Of a stretch of DNA of 64,000 nucleotides, positions 27,529 through 36,748 are shown piece by piece. The DNA lies in assembly GCF_001507435.1 (NCBI RefSeq), contig NZ_LMWH01000254.1, forward strand, positions 62,001-126,000, written 5' to 3'. This DNA is from Streptomyces sp. NRRL F-5122. GTDB lineage: Bacteria > Actinomycetota > Actinomycetes > Streptomycetales > Streptomycetaceae. The position numbers and the translations under genes were made by a program. Numbering within the stretch: position 1 is the first letter of the stretch; the number at the start of each line of letters is the position of its first letter. The notes beneath the pieces were generated by a model, which was not told where the DNA came from, made no database searches, and saw only the letters and a program-made list of their open reading frames with translations.

Positions 27529-29148
27529 ATGGGCGACACCGTCACCTCGCTGTTCCGCGGTACCGCGGCGCACAGTCCCTCGATGGCGGCGCTGACGCGC
27601 GAGGGCGGCGACGGAACGGGTCCCGTGGACTTCTGCATCCCCTGCAACCCCTACTTCCCCACGCCCGCCATGTTCGACGAACTGGCAGGACGGCTGCGCG
27701 AGATCATCACCTACTATCCGAGCAGCGCCGAGACGATCACGGCCGAGCTGTGCAACCTGCTCCAGCTGCCTGCGAGTTGTGTGGCGATGGGCAACGGCTC
27801 GACCGAACTGATCACCTGGATCGACCATCTGCTGGTCCGCGAGTCCCTCGCCGTCCCCGTCCCCACATTCGGCCGCTGGACCGACCAGCCCATGGAGACC
27901 GGCAAACGCGTCGACATGTTCCCGCTCCAGGAGTCCAGCGGTTTCGCCCTGGACCTGGCCCAGTACGCCGAGTTCATCCGAAAGCGCGGCACCCGCGTCG
28001 CCGTCGTCTGCAATCCGAACAACCCCGACGGCGGGTTCGTGCCCCGCCAGGCGCTGGTGCAGTTCATGGACGCGATGGCGGACCTCGACCTGGTGGTGAT
28101 CGACGAGTCGTTCCTGGAGTTCGCCGACGCCGAGAACGAACCGAGCGTCGTCCAGGACGCCGTGATGCGGCCCAACGTCATCGTGCTGCGCAGCCTCGGC
28201 AAGAACTTCGGACTGCACGGCATACGCTTCGGCTACCTGGTCGCCAATCCCTCGCTCGCGGGCCGGGTCCGCTCGATGCTGCCGAAGTGGAACCTCAACT
28301 CCTTGGCCGAGCACGTGGTGTTCATGCTGAGGGAGCACGGCGCCGAGTACATGGAGAGCCTGCACCAGGTCCGCCGCGACCGTCTGGACATGTCCCGGCA
28401 GCTCTCCCAGCTGCCCGGTCTGACGGTCTACCCCTCCCAGGGCAACTTCCTCTTCGTACGCCTGCCCCTGGGCGCCGAGGGCACCGTCGTCCGTGACCGG
28501 CTGCTCACCGAGCACCGGATCCTCGTCCGCGAGTGCGGCAACAAGATCGGTTCATCCAGTCGCTTCCTGCGGCTCGTGGTGCGCCCCGAGGTGGACGTGC
28601 GTCGCCTGGTGTCCGCCATGGAAGAGGTGCTCTACGGGACCAGGAGGGGAGCCGCCGTGCCCGAGCCGGGCACAGGGACCAGCTACAGCTCGGGCACGGC
28701 GGCGGTGGACCGGCTCGTCAGCCAGACCAACGGCGCGGGTGTCATGGGGCTCGCCTCCCAGGCGTCGTCGATGCCGCTCGCCCCCGGCTCGGCACCGGCC
28801 CCCGTGCCGATGCCCGCGCCGATGCCCGCGGCACCCCCGCTGCCCGCACCGACTCCGCTGCCCGCACCGCCCGTCCCCGCCCCGATGCCCGCTCCGGCAC
28901 CCGCTCCCATGCCGGCGCCGGCCGCCGCTTCGCAGCTGCCCGGAATCGCTCCGGCCCCCGCCGCCGGTCTGCAGCCCGTCCCGCAGACCGGCCTGCCCGG
29001 ACTCGCGGCGGCCGCGCAGAACCGGCGCGGCATGCCCGCCGCGGGCGGTCTCACGGCCGCTCAGGTCCGCGGCCGCACCCAGCCGGAGCCGGTCCCCGAG
29101 CCGACGGGCTGGCCGGCGGCGGGCGCGATGTACAACCAGGTCGGCTGA
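27529..29148 (+). CDS. class I/II PLP-dependent aminotransferase with Pro/Ala/Met-rich C-terminal extension
   Basis: A 539-residue protein. ATG at 27529 follows ACGGAGG. Residues 1-370 are a fold-type I aminotransferase close to histidinol-phosphate aminotransferases: GNGSTELI, NPNNPDGG, IDESFLEF, and SLGKNFGLHGIRFGY with the PLP Lys225. From about residue 395 the chain is dominated by PAP/MPAP/LPAP repeats and then a Gln/Ala tail. The extra 160 residues are unusual for the family and could be an assembly linker. The substrate is unknown. It precedes the PstS-like membrane gene by 175 bases. Confidence 0.82.
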   Translation: MGDTVTSLFRGTAAHSPSMAALTREGGDGTGPVDFCIPCNPYFPTPAMFDELAGRLREIITYYPSSAETITAELCNLLQLPASCVAMGNGSTELITWIDHLLVRESLAVPVPTFGRWTDQPMETGKRVDMFPLQESSGFALDLAQYAEFIRKRGTRVAVVCNPNNPDGGFVPRQALVQFMDAMADLDLVVIDESFLEFADAENEPSVVQDAVMRPNVIVLRSLGKNFGLHGIRFGYLVANPSLAGRVRSMLPKWNLNSLAEHVVFMLREHGAEYMESLHQVRRDRLDMSRQLSQLPGLTVYPSQGNFLFVRLPLGAEGTVVRDRLLTEHRILVRECGNKIGSSSRFLRLVVRPEVDVRRLVSAMEEVLYGTRRGAAVPEPGTGTSYSSGTAAVDRLVSQTNGAGVMGLASQASSMPLAPGSAPAPVPMPAPMPAAPPLPAPTPLPAPPVPAPMPAPAPAPMPAPAAASQLPGIAPAPAAGLQPVPQTGLPGLAAAAQNRRGMPAAGGLTAAQVRGRTQPEPVPEPTGWPAAGAMYNQVG

Positions 29149-29323
29149 GCCTGCGCGGCGGGGGCCGCGCAGGTGACCTCGCGGCCCCGCAGGCGAACCC
29201 CGGGTGTCCCAGTTGACGCGCCGGTGAACATGGTCGGGAGGATCTCGGTTTCCCCGGGCAACCAGGTGCCCGCTCCACTCACCATGGCCTCTCCGATCAT
29301 CGTGCCTGCTGCAGGAGTTGACC

Positions 29324-30904
29324 GTGAGCGGCATTCCCTGGGACACCGCACTGGCCGTCTTCGGTCTGGCGGTCTCCGGCGCCGCGGCCGTGTGGGAGTT
29401 CACGCTCGTCGGCCGCAAACTGCTCGGCTACCGGGTGCAGATGGACACCACCGCCCAGGACGCGGCCGCCGCACCCTACGCGGGGGTGCTGCAGCAGATG
29501 CAGCACAACGGCACGCCTCTGCGCGATCCGTCGTTCGTGCTGCTGCGCATCGAGAACAGCGGCCGGGCCCCGATCGTGGAGGACGACTATCTGGCGCCGG
29601 ACGGCGCCCGGGCCGGCATCCGGGTCGCGTTCCGGGGCCGCCGTGTCGTCGGCATGGTCGTCACCGAACTCAGCCGCAGCGAACTCGGCAGCTTCTTCAC
29701 CCCCGACGACCACGGCCCGGGCAGCCCGCAGCAGGTGCCGGGCCTCGGCGTCAGCGACGGTCTCATCGAACTGCCCAAGGTGGAGCTCAACCGCCGCGAC
29801 CACTACAAGGTGCTGGCGGTGCTGGAGCGCGAGGAGGACTTCAGGGAGCAGGCCTTCCCGGACCCTGAGGTGGTCGGCGGCATCGTGGGCGGGGTCCGTC
29901 GCGGCAGGATGCGGAAGACCGAGTACTACCCGTTCGCCGCCAAGCCGGTCCGGGCGCTGCTCGTCGTCCTGGTGCTGGTGCTCATCGGGGAGTCCCTCTT
30001 CATGCTCCTGCGCAGCGACCCCGAGCCCGCGCCGCTGGATTGCGCGAGCGGCACGCTCACGCTGTCCGGCTCCACCGCGTTCGCGCCGGTCCTGCGCGAG
30101 GCGGCACGGCAGTACGAGAAGGTCTGCCCCGATGCGCACATACCCCTGTCCGATCGCACCTTCCAGGGCAGTGTCCCGGGCCTCAGCGCTCTCGCCGCGG
30201 CGGGCAAGAAGGCCCACCTCACGGGCAGCCAAGGCCTGGGCGACCGGCTGGCGTTCAGCGACGGCCCGAAGAGCGAGGACGGGCGCCCGCAGTTGCTGCC
30301 CCGCCCCGTGGCGCTCTCCCTCTTCATGCTGGTCGTCAACCCGGACGCGGGCGTGAAGGACCTGTCCCTGAAGCAGGTGAGGGGCATCTACGCCGGGAAG
30401 ATCACCAACTGGAACCAGGTCAAGGGCAACGACGTGCCGATCCACCTGGTCAGCCGCAACCCCGGCTCCGGCACCCGTACCACCCTCGAACGCCAGGTCC
30501 TCGGCGGCAGGTCGTTGCCGGCGGCCACGGTGAGCGACTGCGCGTCCCTCGCGGCGGCCGAGCCGGGACGCTGCGAGGTCGCGGACACGGAGACGCTCCT
30601 CGACACCGTGGCCTCGACGCCCGGCGCCCTCGGGCACAGCGAGGTCGGCGCCGCCACGGCGCAGGACGGTGTCGAGGAGGTGCGGATCGACGGCTATCCG
30701 GCCACCCTCGAAGGTGCCGACGAGGGCGCCTACCCCTACTGGCAGACGGAGTTCGCCTACACCTACGGCGAGCCGCCGGCCGCCTCCATGGCCGCGGGCT
30801 TCCTGCGCTACCTGGCCGACGAGGTCGGCAAGGACATCATCCGCTCCCACGGGGACCGGCCCTGCTCGGAGCTGGCCAAGCCGTTGCTCTGCCGCCCGAG
30901 TTAG
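29324..30904 (+). CDS. membrane-anchored PstS-like substrate-binding protein
   Basis: A 526-residue protein. The GTG at 29324 is preferred over the TTG at 29318, which abuts the AGGAG site. An N-terminal hydrophobic segment (about residues 7-28) and a second helix (LLVVLVLVLIGESLFML, about 210-228) bracket a cytoplasmic region of about 180 residues. The C-terminal part from about 240 is a PstS-like binding fold: LTLSGSTAFAPVLREA, VNPDAGVKDLSLKQVRGIYAGKITNW and HLVSRNPGSGTR. That fold would face outside. It may sense phosphate or a similar anion and signal inward rather than transport, because no permease is adjacent. Confidence 0.75.
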   Translation: MSGIPWDTALAVFGLAVSGAAAVWEFTLVGRKLLGYRVQMDTTAQDAAAAPYAGVLQQMQHNGTPLRDPSFVLLRIENSGRAPIVEDDYLAPDGARAGIRVAFRGRRVVGMVVTELSRSELGSFFTPDDHGPGSPQQVPGLGVSDGLIELPKVELNRRDHYKVLAVLEREEDFREQAFPDPEVVGGIVGGVRRGRMRKTEYYPFAAKPVRALLVVLVLVLIGESLFMLLRSDPEPAPLDCASGTLTLSGSTAFAPVLREAARQYEKVCPDAHIPLSDRTFQGSVPGLSALAAAGKKAHLTGSQGLGDRLAFSDGPKSEDGRPQLLPRPVALSLFMLVVNPDAGVKDLSLKQVRGIYAGKITNWNQVKGNDVPIHLVSRNPGSGTRTTLERQVLGGRSLPAATVSDCASLAAAEPGRCEVADTETLLDTVASTPGALGHSEVGAATAQDGVEEVRIDGYPATLEGADEGAYPYWQTEFAYTYGEPPAASMAAGFLRYLADEVGKDIIRSHGDRPCSELAKPLLCRPS

Positions 30905-30921
30905 GGCGGCCTCCGCCCTAA
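30901..30921 (+). terminator. hairpin overlapping the stop of the PstS-like gene
   Basis: TTAGGGCGG and CCGCCCTAA form a perfect 9-bp stem with the loop CCT; the stop codon lies inside the stem. Confidence 0.7.
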
Positions 30922-31366
30922 GGCCCCGCCACACGGGACCGGGACCCCGCCGCCGACCGGAGTGCCCTGTGCCTCGTCCCGGACGACGGCCGCAGCCGGC
31001 GCCGGACGGCCCGCCTCAGCGCCGCACCGTCGGCGGCCGCCGACCACCGGTACTCCGTCCCCGCCCCCTTCGGCGGCCTGGACGACCGGCCCGACGCCCC
31101 CGGAACTTTTCCTCGGCAGGGCGACACGCGGGCCCGAGCGCGATGACGACGAGCAGGACCGTCGGCGGCCGTCCGCCCGTATCGGGGGAACGGGCGGACG
31201 CGTGGCCCCCGTTGCCCCCGCGGCGCGTTCCCCGGACCCACGTGTGCGCGAAGCCCTCGTACCGCCCGTACCGCGTAATCCGTCCGTTGCGGGTCCCTCA
31301 TGGGCCGTCCTGGTGCCGGGCACCGGTGACAATGACGGCATCCGCGACCCTGAGGAGACCGCCTTG
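30922..31366. other. intergenic region before the beta-galactosidase gene
   Basis: This 445-base gap is very G+C-rich and contains several open frames, but none has a ribosome site, a recognisable motif or a natural start. The beta-galactosidase frame itself stays open to 30962, which explains most of them. GAGGAG at 31352-31357 is the galactosidase ribosome site. I do not find the IclR-type motif here. Confidence 0.45.
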
Positions 31367-34315
31367 GTGTTGAGCAGACGCGCCTTCAGCGCGATCGTCG
31401 GAACCGCCGCGCTCGAGCTGGCGCTCGGTGCGAGCGCCGGGCATTGCATCGCCGCGACAGGGCCCACCGGCCCCGCCCCCGGGCCGCCGCGTGCGGACGG
31501 ACGGCGTCACACGGTGGGCTTCGACAGATACTCGATGATCGTCGACGGCGGACGGGTCGTGCTGTGGTCCGGCGAGGTCCACCCCTTCCGGCTGCCGAGT
31601 CCCTCGCTGTGGCGGGACGTCCTGCAGAAGATGCGCGCCCACGGCTACAACACGGTCAGTGTCTACGTCTCCTGGAACTACCACTCTCCGGCCCCCGGCT
31701 CCTACGACTTCACGGGCGTGCGCGACCTCGACCTGTTCCTGCGCACGGCAGCCGAGGTGGGCCTCTATGTGATCCTGCGCCCCGGCCCGTACATCAACGC
31801 CGAGGTGGACGCGGGCGGTTTCCCCGGCTGGCTGACCGCCACGAAGGGCAGGGCCCGCACCTCCGATCCGACCTACCTGACGTACGTGGACGAGTGGCTG
31901 ACCGCCGTGAACCGGATCGCGGTGCGTCACCAGTACACCGCCGGAACCGGCACGGTCGTGCTGTACCAACTGGAGAACGAGTACGCGGACCACGTCACCG
32001 AGGCGGCCGGCCGCGACTACATGGCCCATCTGTACCGCAAGGTCCGCGCCGACGGCGTCGACGTGCCGCTCTTCCACAACGACAAGGGCAGGAACGGGGA
32101 CTGGGCGCCCGGCACCTTCGACACCGGCGGTGAGAGCGGGCACTGGCTCTATGCCTTCGACGGCTACCCCTCGCCGTTCCGGACCCCGCCGGACTGGGGG
32201 TACTTCGGCCCGGGCGGGACCAAGGGCGGGGCGTCCGCGAGCCCGGGCACCCCGGGATTCCTGGCCGAGTTCGGGGGCGGCTGGTTCGATCCCTGGGGCG
32301 GAGCCGAGTTCGACGGCAAGGGGTACGCCGAGTCGCGCCGTACCCGGGACGCGGCGTACGAGCGGCGCTTCTACCTGACCAACCTCGCCAACGGCATCAC
32401 GATCCACAATGTCTATATGACCTTCGGCGGCACCTCCTGGGGCTGGCTGCCCGCACCGGTCGTCTACACGTCGTACGACTACGGGGCCGCCCTCGACGAG
32501 GCCCGCCGGCCCACCGCCAAGCTGGTCCCGATGCACCAGCTCGGTCATCTGCTGGACAGCGTGCCCGAGTTGGCCGAGCTGGACCGTGCGGAGGACCTCG
32601 ACGTCGGCGGCGGCCCTGGGCTCAGGGCGTACCACCTCGTCAACCGGAGGACACGGGCGCACGTCCACGTGCTGCGCAACGACACGCCCGACGAACGTGT
32701 CGCCGCCGTCCCGCTGGCCGGGACGACCGTACGGGTGCCCGTCCCCGGCCTCGACGCCCGGCTGCTGGCCACCGGGATCTCCCTGGGACAGCGCACGCTG
32801 CGCCACTCCACCGCCCAGCCGATGCTGCGCCTGACCGCGGGCCGCCAGGACGTCGTGGTGTTCACGGGCCGCACGGGCGAAACGACGGAGACCGTCGTGG
32901 AGGCCGCGGCCGAACCGGTCTTCACCGTGCTCGAGGGGGAGGCCCGCTGCGAGTACCGGAACGGCGCGCTGCACGTGCAGGCCCGGCTCGGCGGGCTGGT
33001 CCGGGTGCTGGTGGACGGCGGAGGGGTACCACGACCGCTGCTTCTCCTGCTCGCCGACGACACAACCTCCGTGCGGCTGTGGCGTCATGACACCCCGTCG
33101 GGTTCGGTCCTGGTGTACGGACCCGAGCTGCTGCGCACGGCCGGTCTGAGCGGTACGACCGCGCAGCTGGGCGGCGACACGGTCGAGGAGGCGGACCTGG
33201 AGGCGTGGCTGCCGCGCGGTGTGACGGAGGTCGTCTGGAACGGGCGGCGCGTGCCCACGCACACCACCCGCTCGGGCAGCCTGCGTGCCACGCACCGGCT
33301 GCCCGGCGCGGGACCGGTCCGGCTGCCCGCGCTGACCGGGTGGCGCCGCCGCGTCGAGAACCCCGAGTCGGCACCCGGCTTCGACGACTCGGCGTGGCGG
33401 ACGGCCGACCGGACCACCTCCTCCAGTACGACTCCTGTGCCGGCGCCGGGACCCGTCCTGTTCGCCGACGACTACGGCTTCCACTACGGCGACGTCTGGT
33501 ACCGGGGCCGCTTCGAGGACGCGGCCGGCGCCTCAGCGGTGTCGTTCTCGTATGTCACCGGCACCCAGGGCCTGCTGATGGCGTGGCTGGACGGCAGGCC
33601 CCTGGGCACGCACCGGATGCCCGTGCCGGACAAGGCGACGGTCCGGAAGGGCACGTGGTCGGCGACGGCCGCGTTCCCGGTCGCACCGGGGAAGGGACCC
33701 CATGTCCTCTCCGTCCTCGTCCGCCGGATGCAGCACGACCAGGACGGACGGGCCGACGACACCCACAAGGCGGGACGCGGGCTCGTCTCGGTGGCCTTCG
33801 ACGGTGCGACACCGCGGGTGAGATGGCGGATCCAGGGCGAGACCGCGCCCGATCCCGTGCGCGGACCGATCAACAACGGCGGGCTGTACGGGGAGCGGCA
33901 CGGCTGGCATCTGCCCGGATTCGCGGACGGCGGCTGGGAGCCCGCCGAACTGCCGCGGGGCGAGCGGCGGCAGGGCGTCGTCTGGTACCGGACCACCTTC
34001 CGGCCTGCCGTCGATCCGGGAACGGACGCGTCGATCGGGCTGACGCTCACCGACGACCCGTCCCGCGCCTACCGGGTGCAGGTCTTCCTCAACGGCTGGA
34101 ACATGGGCCAGTACATCAACGACGTGGGCCCGCAGCACACGTTCGTCCTGCCGAACGGGGTGCTGAACACCCGTGGGGAGAACACGCTGGCCCTGGCGGT
34201 CCTCTCCGACGGGACCACGCCGGCGGGACCCGGAGGAGTACGGCTGACGCTGCTCGGCAAGGCGGCGGGAGGAGTCCCGGTGGCGCTGGTGGACTCCCCC
34301 CGCGCCGCGCACTGA
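31367..34315 (+). CDS. secreted GH35 beta-galactosidase
   Basis: A 982-residue enzyme. The GTG at 31367 follows GAGGAG and gives a twin-arginine-type signal (LSRRAFSAIVGTAAL). GH35 signatures are WSGEVHPFRLP, LRPGPYINAE, YQLENEY with acid/base Glu205, and LAEFGGGWFDPWGG with nucleophile Glu301. Jelly-roll-like beta domains fill residues 500-980. It should release terminal beta-galactose from polysaccharides or oligosaccharides outside the cell. Galactose could then be equilibrated by the secreted epimerase and taken up by the ChvE-type importer. The open frame extends upstream to 30962 without a better start. Confidence 0.92.
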   Translation: MLSRRAFSAIVGTAALELALGASAGHCIAATGPTGPAPGPPRADGRRHTVGFDRYSMIVDGGRVVLWSGEVHPFRLPSPSLWRDVLQKMRAHGYNTVSVYVSWNYHSPAPGSYDFTGVRDLDLFLRTAAEVGLYVILRPGPYINAEVDAGGFPGWLTATKGRARTSDPTYLTYVDEWLTAVNRIAVRHQYTAGTGTVVLYQLENEYADHVTEAAGRDYMAHLYRKVRADGVDVPLFHNDKGRNGDWAPGTFDTGGESGHWLYAFDGYPSPFRTPPDWGYFGPGGTKGGASASPGTPGFLAEFGGGWFDPWGGAEFDGKGYAESRRTRDAAYERRFYLTNLANGITIHNVYMTFGGTSWGWLPAPVVYTSYDYGAALDEARRPTAKLVPMHQLGHLLDSVPELAELDRAEDLDVGGGPGLRAYHLVNRRTRAHVHVLRNDTPDERVAAVPLAGTTVRVPVPGLDARLLATGISLGQRTLRHSTAQPMLRLTAGRQDVVVFTGRTGETTETVVEAAAEPVFTVLEGEARCEYRNGALHVQARLGGLVRVLVDGGGVPRPLLLLLADDTTSVRLWRHDTPSGSVLVYGPELLRTAGLSGTTAQLGGDTVEEADLEAWLPRGVTEVVWNGRRVPTHTTRSGSLRATHRLPGAGPVRLPALTGWRRRVENPESAPGFDDSAWRTADRTTSSSTTPVPAPGPVLFADDYGFHYGDVWYRGRFEDAAGASAVSFSYVTGTQGLLMAWLDGRPLGTHRMPVPDKATVRKGTWSATAAFPVAPGKGPHVLSVLVRRMQHDQDGRADDTHKAGRGLVSVAFDGATPRVRWRIQGETAPDPVRGPINNGGLYGERHGWHLPGFADGGWEPAELPRGERRQGVVWYRTTFRPAVDPGTDASIGLTLTDDPSRAYRVQVFLNGWNMGQYINDVGPQHTFVLPNGVLNTRGENTLALAVLSDGTTPAGPGGVRLTLLGKAAGGVPVALVDSPRAAH

Positions 34316-34321
34316 CGAGAG

Positions 34322-34354
34322 CGGGGGCCCCTGCCCGGCGGGCCGGGGCCCCCG
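34322..34354. terminator. bidirectional terminator between GH35 and SMP-30 genes
   Basis: CGGGGGCCCC (34322-34331) pairs with GGGGCCCCCG (34345-34354), with a further short GCCC/GGGC pairing inside. It separates two converging genes. Confidence 0.85.
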
Positions 34355-34362
34355 ACGAGGGG

Positions 34363-35208
34363 TCAGCCGGCGAACGCGGGCTGCGGCAGGCCCTTTCCGG
34401 CGCCCGGCACGACGAGCACCGAACCGGAGAGCGGATGCGGTGCGTCCAGCCCCGTACGGGCGGTGGTGATGTACAGGTCGGCCAGGTCCGGCCCGCCGAA
34501 CACACACGCGGTCGGACGGCGGACGGGCAGCTCGAGGACGCGGTCCAGCACGCCGGAGGGGGTGTAGCGGTGTACCGCGCCGCCGTCCCACAGGGCGACC
34601 CAGACACAGCCGTCGGCGTCGACGGCGAGCCCGTCGGGGAAGCCGCGGTCGACGTGGGCCAGCGGGCGCCGGCCTGCCGGGAGCCCGTCGTCGCGCACAT
34701 CGAGGACGTCGACCCGCCGGGTCGGCGAGTCGATGTAGTACATCAGCCGGCCGTCGGGGCTCCAGCCCGTGCCGTTGCTGACGGCGACGTCGTCCAGCAC
34801 CGTCAGGACCTCGCCGTCGGCTGTGATCCGGGACAGCGTGCCACCGCCGGGTGCCTCGTCGTACCGCATGGTGCCCGCCCACAGTGATCCGTCAGCGGCG
34901 ACGGCCGCGTCGTTGGCGCGGCGGCCCGGGACGACCTCGCGGTGCAGCCAGCGGAAGTCGCTGCCGCCGGGCCCGTACAGGCCGACTCCGTCGCGGAGGT
35001 TCACCACCAGACCGCCGCCGGCACGCGGCTTGGCGGCTCCCACGTGCTGCTCCGTGGCCATGACCGTGCGGCGTCCCGAGGCGGGATCATAGGTGTGCAC
35101 CCGTGAGCCCAGGATGTCGATCCATATCAGCCGCTGTGCGCCGGTGTCCCATGTCGGCCCCTCGCCCAGGGCCGCCTCGGCCCGTACGGCGACCTCGTAG
35201 CCCGTCAT
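34363..35208 (-). CDS. SMP-30/gluconolactonase-family sugar lactonase
   Basis: A 281-residue six-bladed propeller enzyme. LGEGPTWD at residues 14-21 supplies the metal-binding Glu. NDAAVAADGSLWAGTM (Asn), SNGTGWSPDGRLMYYIDS (Asn) and FPDGLAVDADGCVWVALW (Asp) complete the expected metal site. It opens sugar lactones to aldonic acids. The ATG overlaps the stop of the iclR-type gene (ATGA), so they are one operon. Together with the dehydratase under the same candidate operator, this gives a lactone-to-acid-to-keto-acid route. Confidence 0.88.
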   Translation of the reverse strand: MTGYEVAVRAEAALGEGPTWDTGAQRLIWIDILGSRVHTYDPASGRRTVMATEQHVGAAKPRAGGGLVVNLRDGVGLYGPGGSDFRWLHREVVPGRRANDAAVAADGSLWAGTMRYDEAPGGGTLSRITADGEVLTVLDDVAVSNGTGWSPDGRLMYYIDSPTRRVDVLDVRDDGLPAGRRPLAHVDRGFPDGLAVDADGCVWVALWDGGAVHRYTPSGVLDRVLELPVRRPTACVFGGPDLADLYITTARTGLDAPHPLSGSVLVVPGAGKGLPQPAFAG

Positions 35209-35978
35209 GCGGCACCCCTGTGGCCGAGCCTCTCGGAGAGCTCCGCGGCGCCCTTCGCGGCGAGCTGTTCGAGCTCGGCACGGCGCTCGTCGCTCCAGCG
35301 GATCATCGGTACGGAGATCGAGAGCGCGGCGACGACCTGTCCGGCGCGGTCGCGCACCGGCGCGGCGACGCAGCTGACGTCGGGGTTGGACTCGCGGGTC
35401 TCGACGGCGAGACCGCGTCCCCGGATCTCGTCCAGCACCGTGCGCAGGACCGCCGGGTCGGTGATGCTGTTGGGGGTCATCGCGACGAGTTCCGCGCCGT
35501 CGGGGATGCGGGCGGCCAGTTCCTCCGCCGGGAGGGAGGCGAGGAGCATCTTGCCGACGGAGGTGCAGTGGGCCGGCAGCCGGCGGCCCGCCGCCGACAC
35601 CATCCGCACGGCGTGCGTGGAGTCGACCTTGGCGATGTAGATGACGTCGGTGCCCTCGAGGATCGCCACGTGCACGGTCTCGTCGCAGGTCTCGGCGACG
35701 GACCGGGCGACGTGCTGGCCCTCGGCGGCGAGGTCCAGCTGCTCGGCGTAGCGGCTGCCGAGCTGGTAGGGCCGCACTCCGAGCCGGTAGCGTCCCGGTT
35801 GCCCCGGCACCTGGACGATGTAGGAGCGTGCGGCGAGCGTGGTGACCAGCTCGTGCACGGTGGTACGGGGCAGCTGGAGCCTGCGCACGATGTCGGGGGC
35901 GGAGAGCGTCCCGTCCCCGTCCAGGAAGAGCTCCAATATGTCGAGAGCCCGGGTCACGGCAGGTACAAGGCGTCCCAC
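35205..35978 (-). CDS. IclR-family transcriptional regulator
   Basis: A 257-residue regulator. GTG at 35978 is preferred because GGGAGGGGG lies 6 bases upstream; the frame is open to 36011. The N-terminal winged helix is SAPDIVRRLQLPRTTVHELVTTL. The C-terminal effector domain has LPAHCTSVGKMLLA and ESNPDVSCVAAPVRD, typical of IclR proteins that bind sugar acids. A near-palindromic GTTCGAAATTTCAAC lies just upstream, and its core recurs at the dehydratase promoter. I therefore infer autoregulation and control of the dehydratase and importer operons. Confidence 0.9.
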   Translation of the reverse strand: MGRLVPAVTRALDILELFLDGDGTLSAPDIVRRLQLPRTTVHELVTTLAARSYIVQVPGQPGRYRLGVRPYQLGSRYAEQLDLAAEGQHVARSVAETCDETVHVAILEGTDVIYIAKVDSTHAVRMVSAAGRRLPAHCTSVGKMLLASLPAEELAARIPDGAELVAMTPNSITDPAVLRTVLDEIRGRGLAVETRESNPDVSCVAAPVRDRAGQVVAALSISVPMIRWSDERRAELEQLAAKGAAELSERLGHRGAA

Positions 35979-35997
35979 GACCGGCCCCCTCCCTTGC

Positions 35998-36012
35998 GTT
36001 CGAAATTTCAAC
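35998..36012. promoter_or_regulatory. candidate IclR autoregulatory operator
   Basis: GTTCGAAATTTCAAC is one base short of a perfect GTTCGAAATTTCGAAC palindrome. Its reverse complement contains GAAATTTCGAAC, identical to 18852-18863. It lies 20 bases before the iclR-type start. Confidence 0.65.
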
Positions 36013-36151
36013 CGGCGATCGGCATGGCGAACACAGGCTAATCACAGTGGACTGGGCCGGGCAATGGCCCGGTCCAGGTGACGTCCCGGGGGCCCGGTCC
36101 CGAGGGGCGGTCGCCGTCCCGGTGCCGTGACCGTGGGCGAGGATGGTGTGC

Positions 36152-36748
36152 ATGCCGCCCGCGAAGCGCCCCACCGACCCCTTCACACCCGTCGACTTCC
36201 AGCTGGTCCTGCTGCGCCGCATGGCCGACCACAACCCGGACCTCGTCGAGAACGCCCGCCACGAACTGGGGGTCTCGATCGCCGACATGCGCGAGGCGAA
36301 CCGGCGCTGGCAGGCGATGCTGCACTCCCCGCGCGCCCGGGCCGCCGCCTCCCGTTACCGCTCCGTCCTCGGCGAACCCGAGTCGACACAGGCCCGCAGG
36401 GTCGGCGACCTGGACTGCCGGGCGATGCTCTGGCCTGTCCCGCTCTGGCCGGATCTGCGCTTCGAGATCCTGGTGGCGCCGAACGGGGTGGTGTGGAACG
36501 AGTGGCTGGTACGGGCGCCGGGCGCGCCCGGCCCGAAGCTGGAGACCCTGGAGGACCTCACCCCCTGGTCCTGCACGGTCGACGAGGTGGCGCGCGCCTT
36601 CGCCCCGGCCCGCCCGTTGGAGGGCACGGCCCCCACCCGCTGGGGTCTGGCCTTCACCGCGCCGGACGCCTCGGGCGAGCGGCGCGACGTCGCCGCGGAG
36701 TTCACCTGGGGGCTGTTGCAGCGGACGGGCGTCAGCGGGCGGCCGTGA
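36152..36748 (+). CDS. conserved hypothetical protein
   Basis: A 198-residue cytoplasmic protein. The ATG at 36152 has GCGAGGA 9 bases upstream; an ATG at 36143 abuts that site. It begins with a helical, DNA-binding-like stretch (FQLVLLRRMADHNPDLVENARHELG, residues 13-37, then SIADMREANRRWQAM) and continues with a strand-rich part containing LRFEILVAPNGVVWNEWLVRAPG. I do not recognise the family. Its end overlaps the converging ATP-grasp gene by 17 bases. No signal peptide or membrane segment is visible. Confidence 0.6.
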   Translation: MPPAKRPTDPFTPVDFQLVLLRRMADHNPDLVENARHELGVSIADMREANRRWQAMLHSPRARAAASRYRSVLGEPESTQARRVGDLDCRAMLWPVPLWPDLRFEILVAPNGVVWNEWLVRAPGAPGPKLETLEDLTPWSCTVDEVARAFAPARPLEGTAPTRWGLAFTAPDASGERRDVAAEFTWGLLQRTGVSGRP

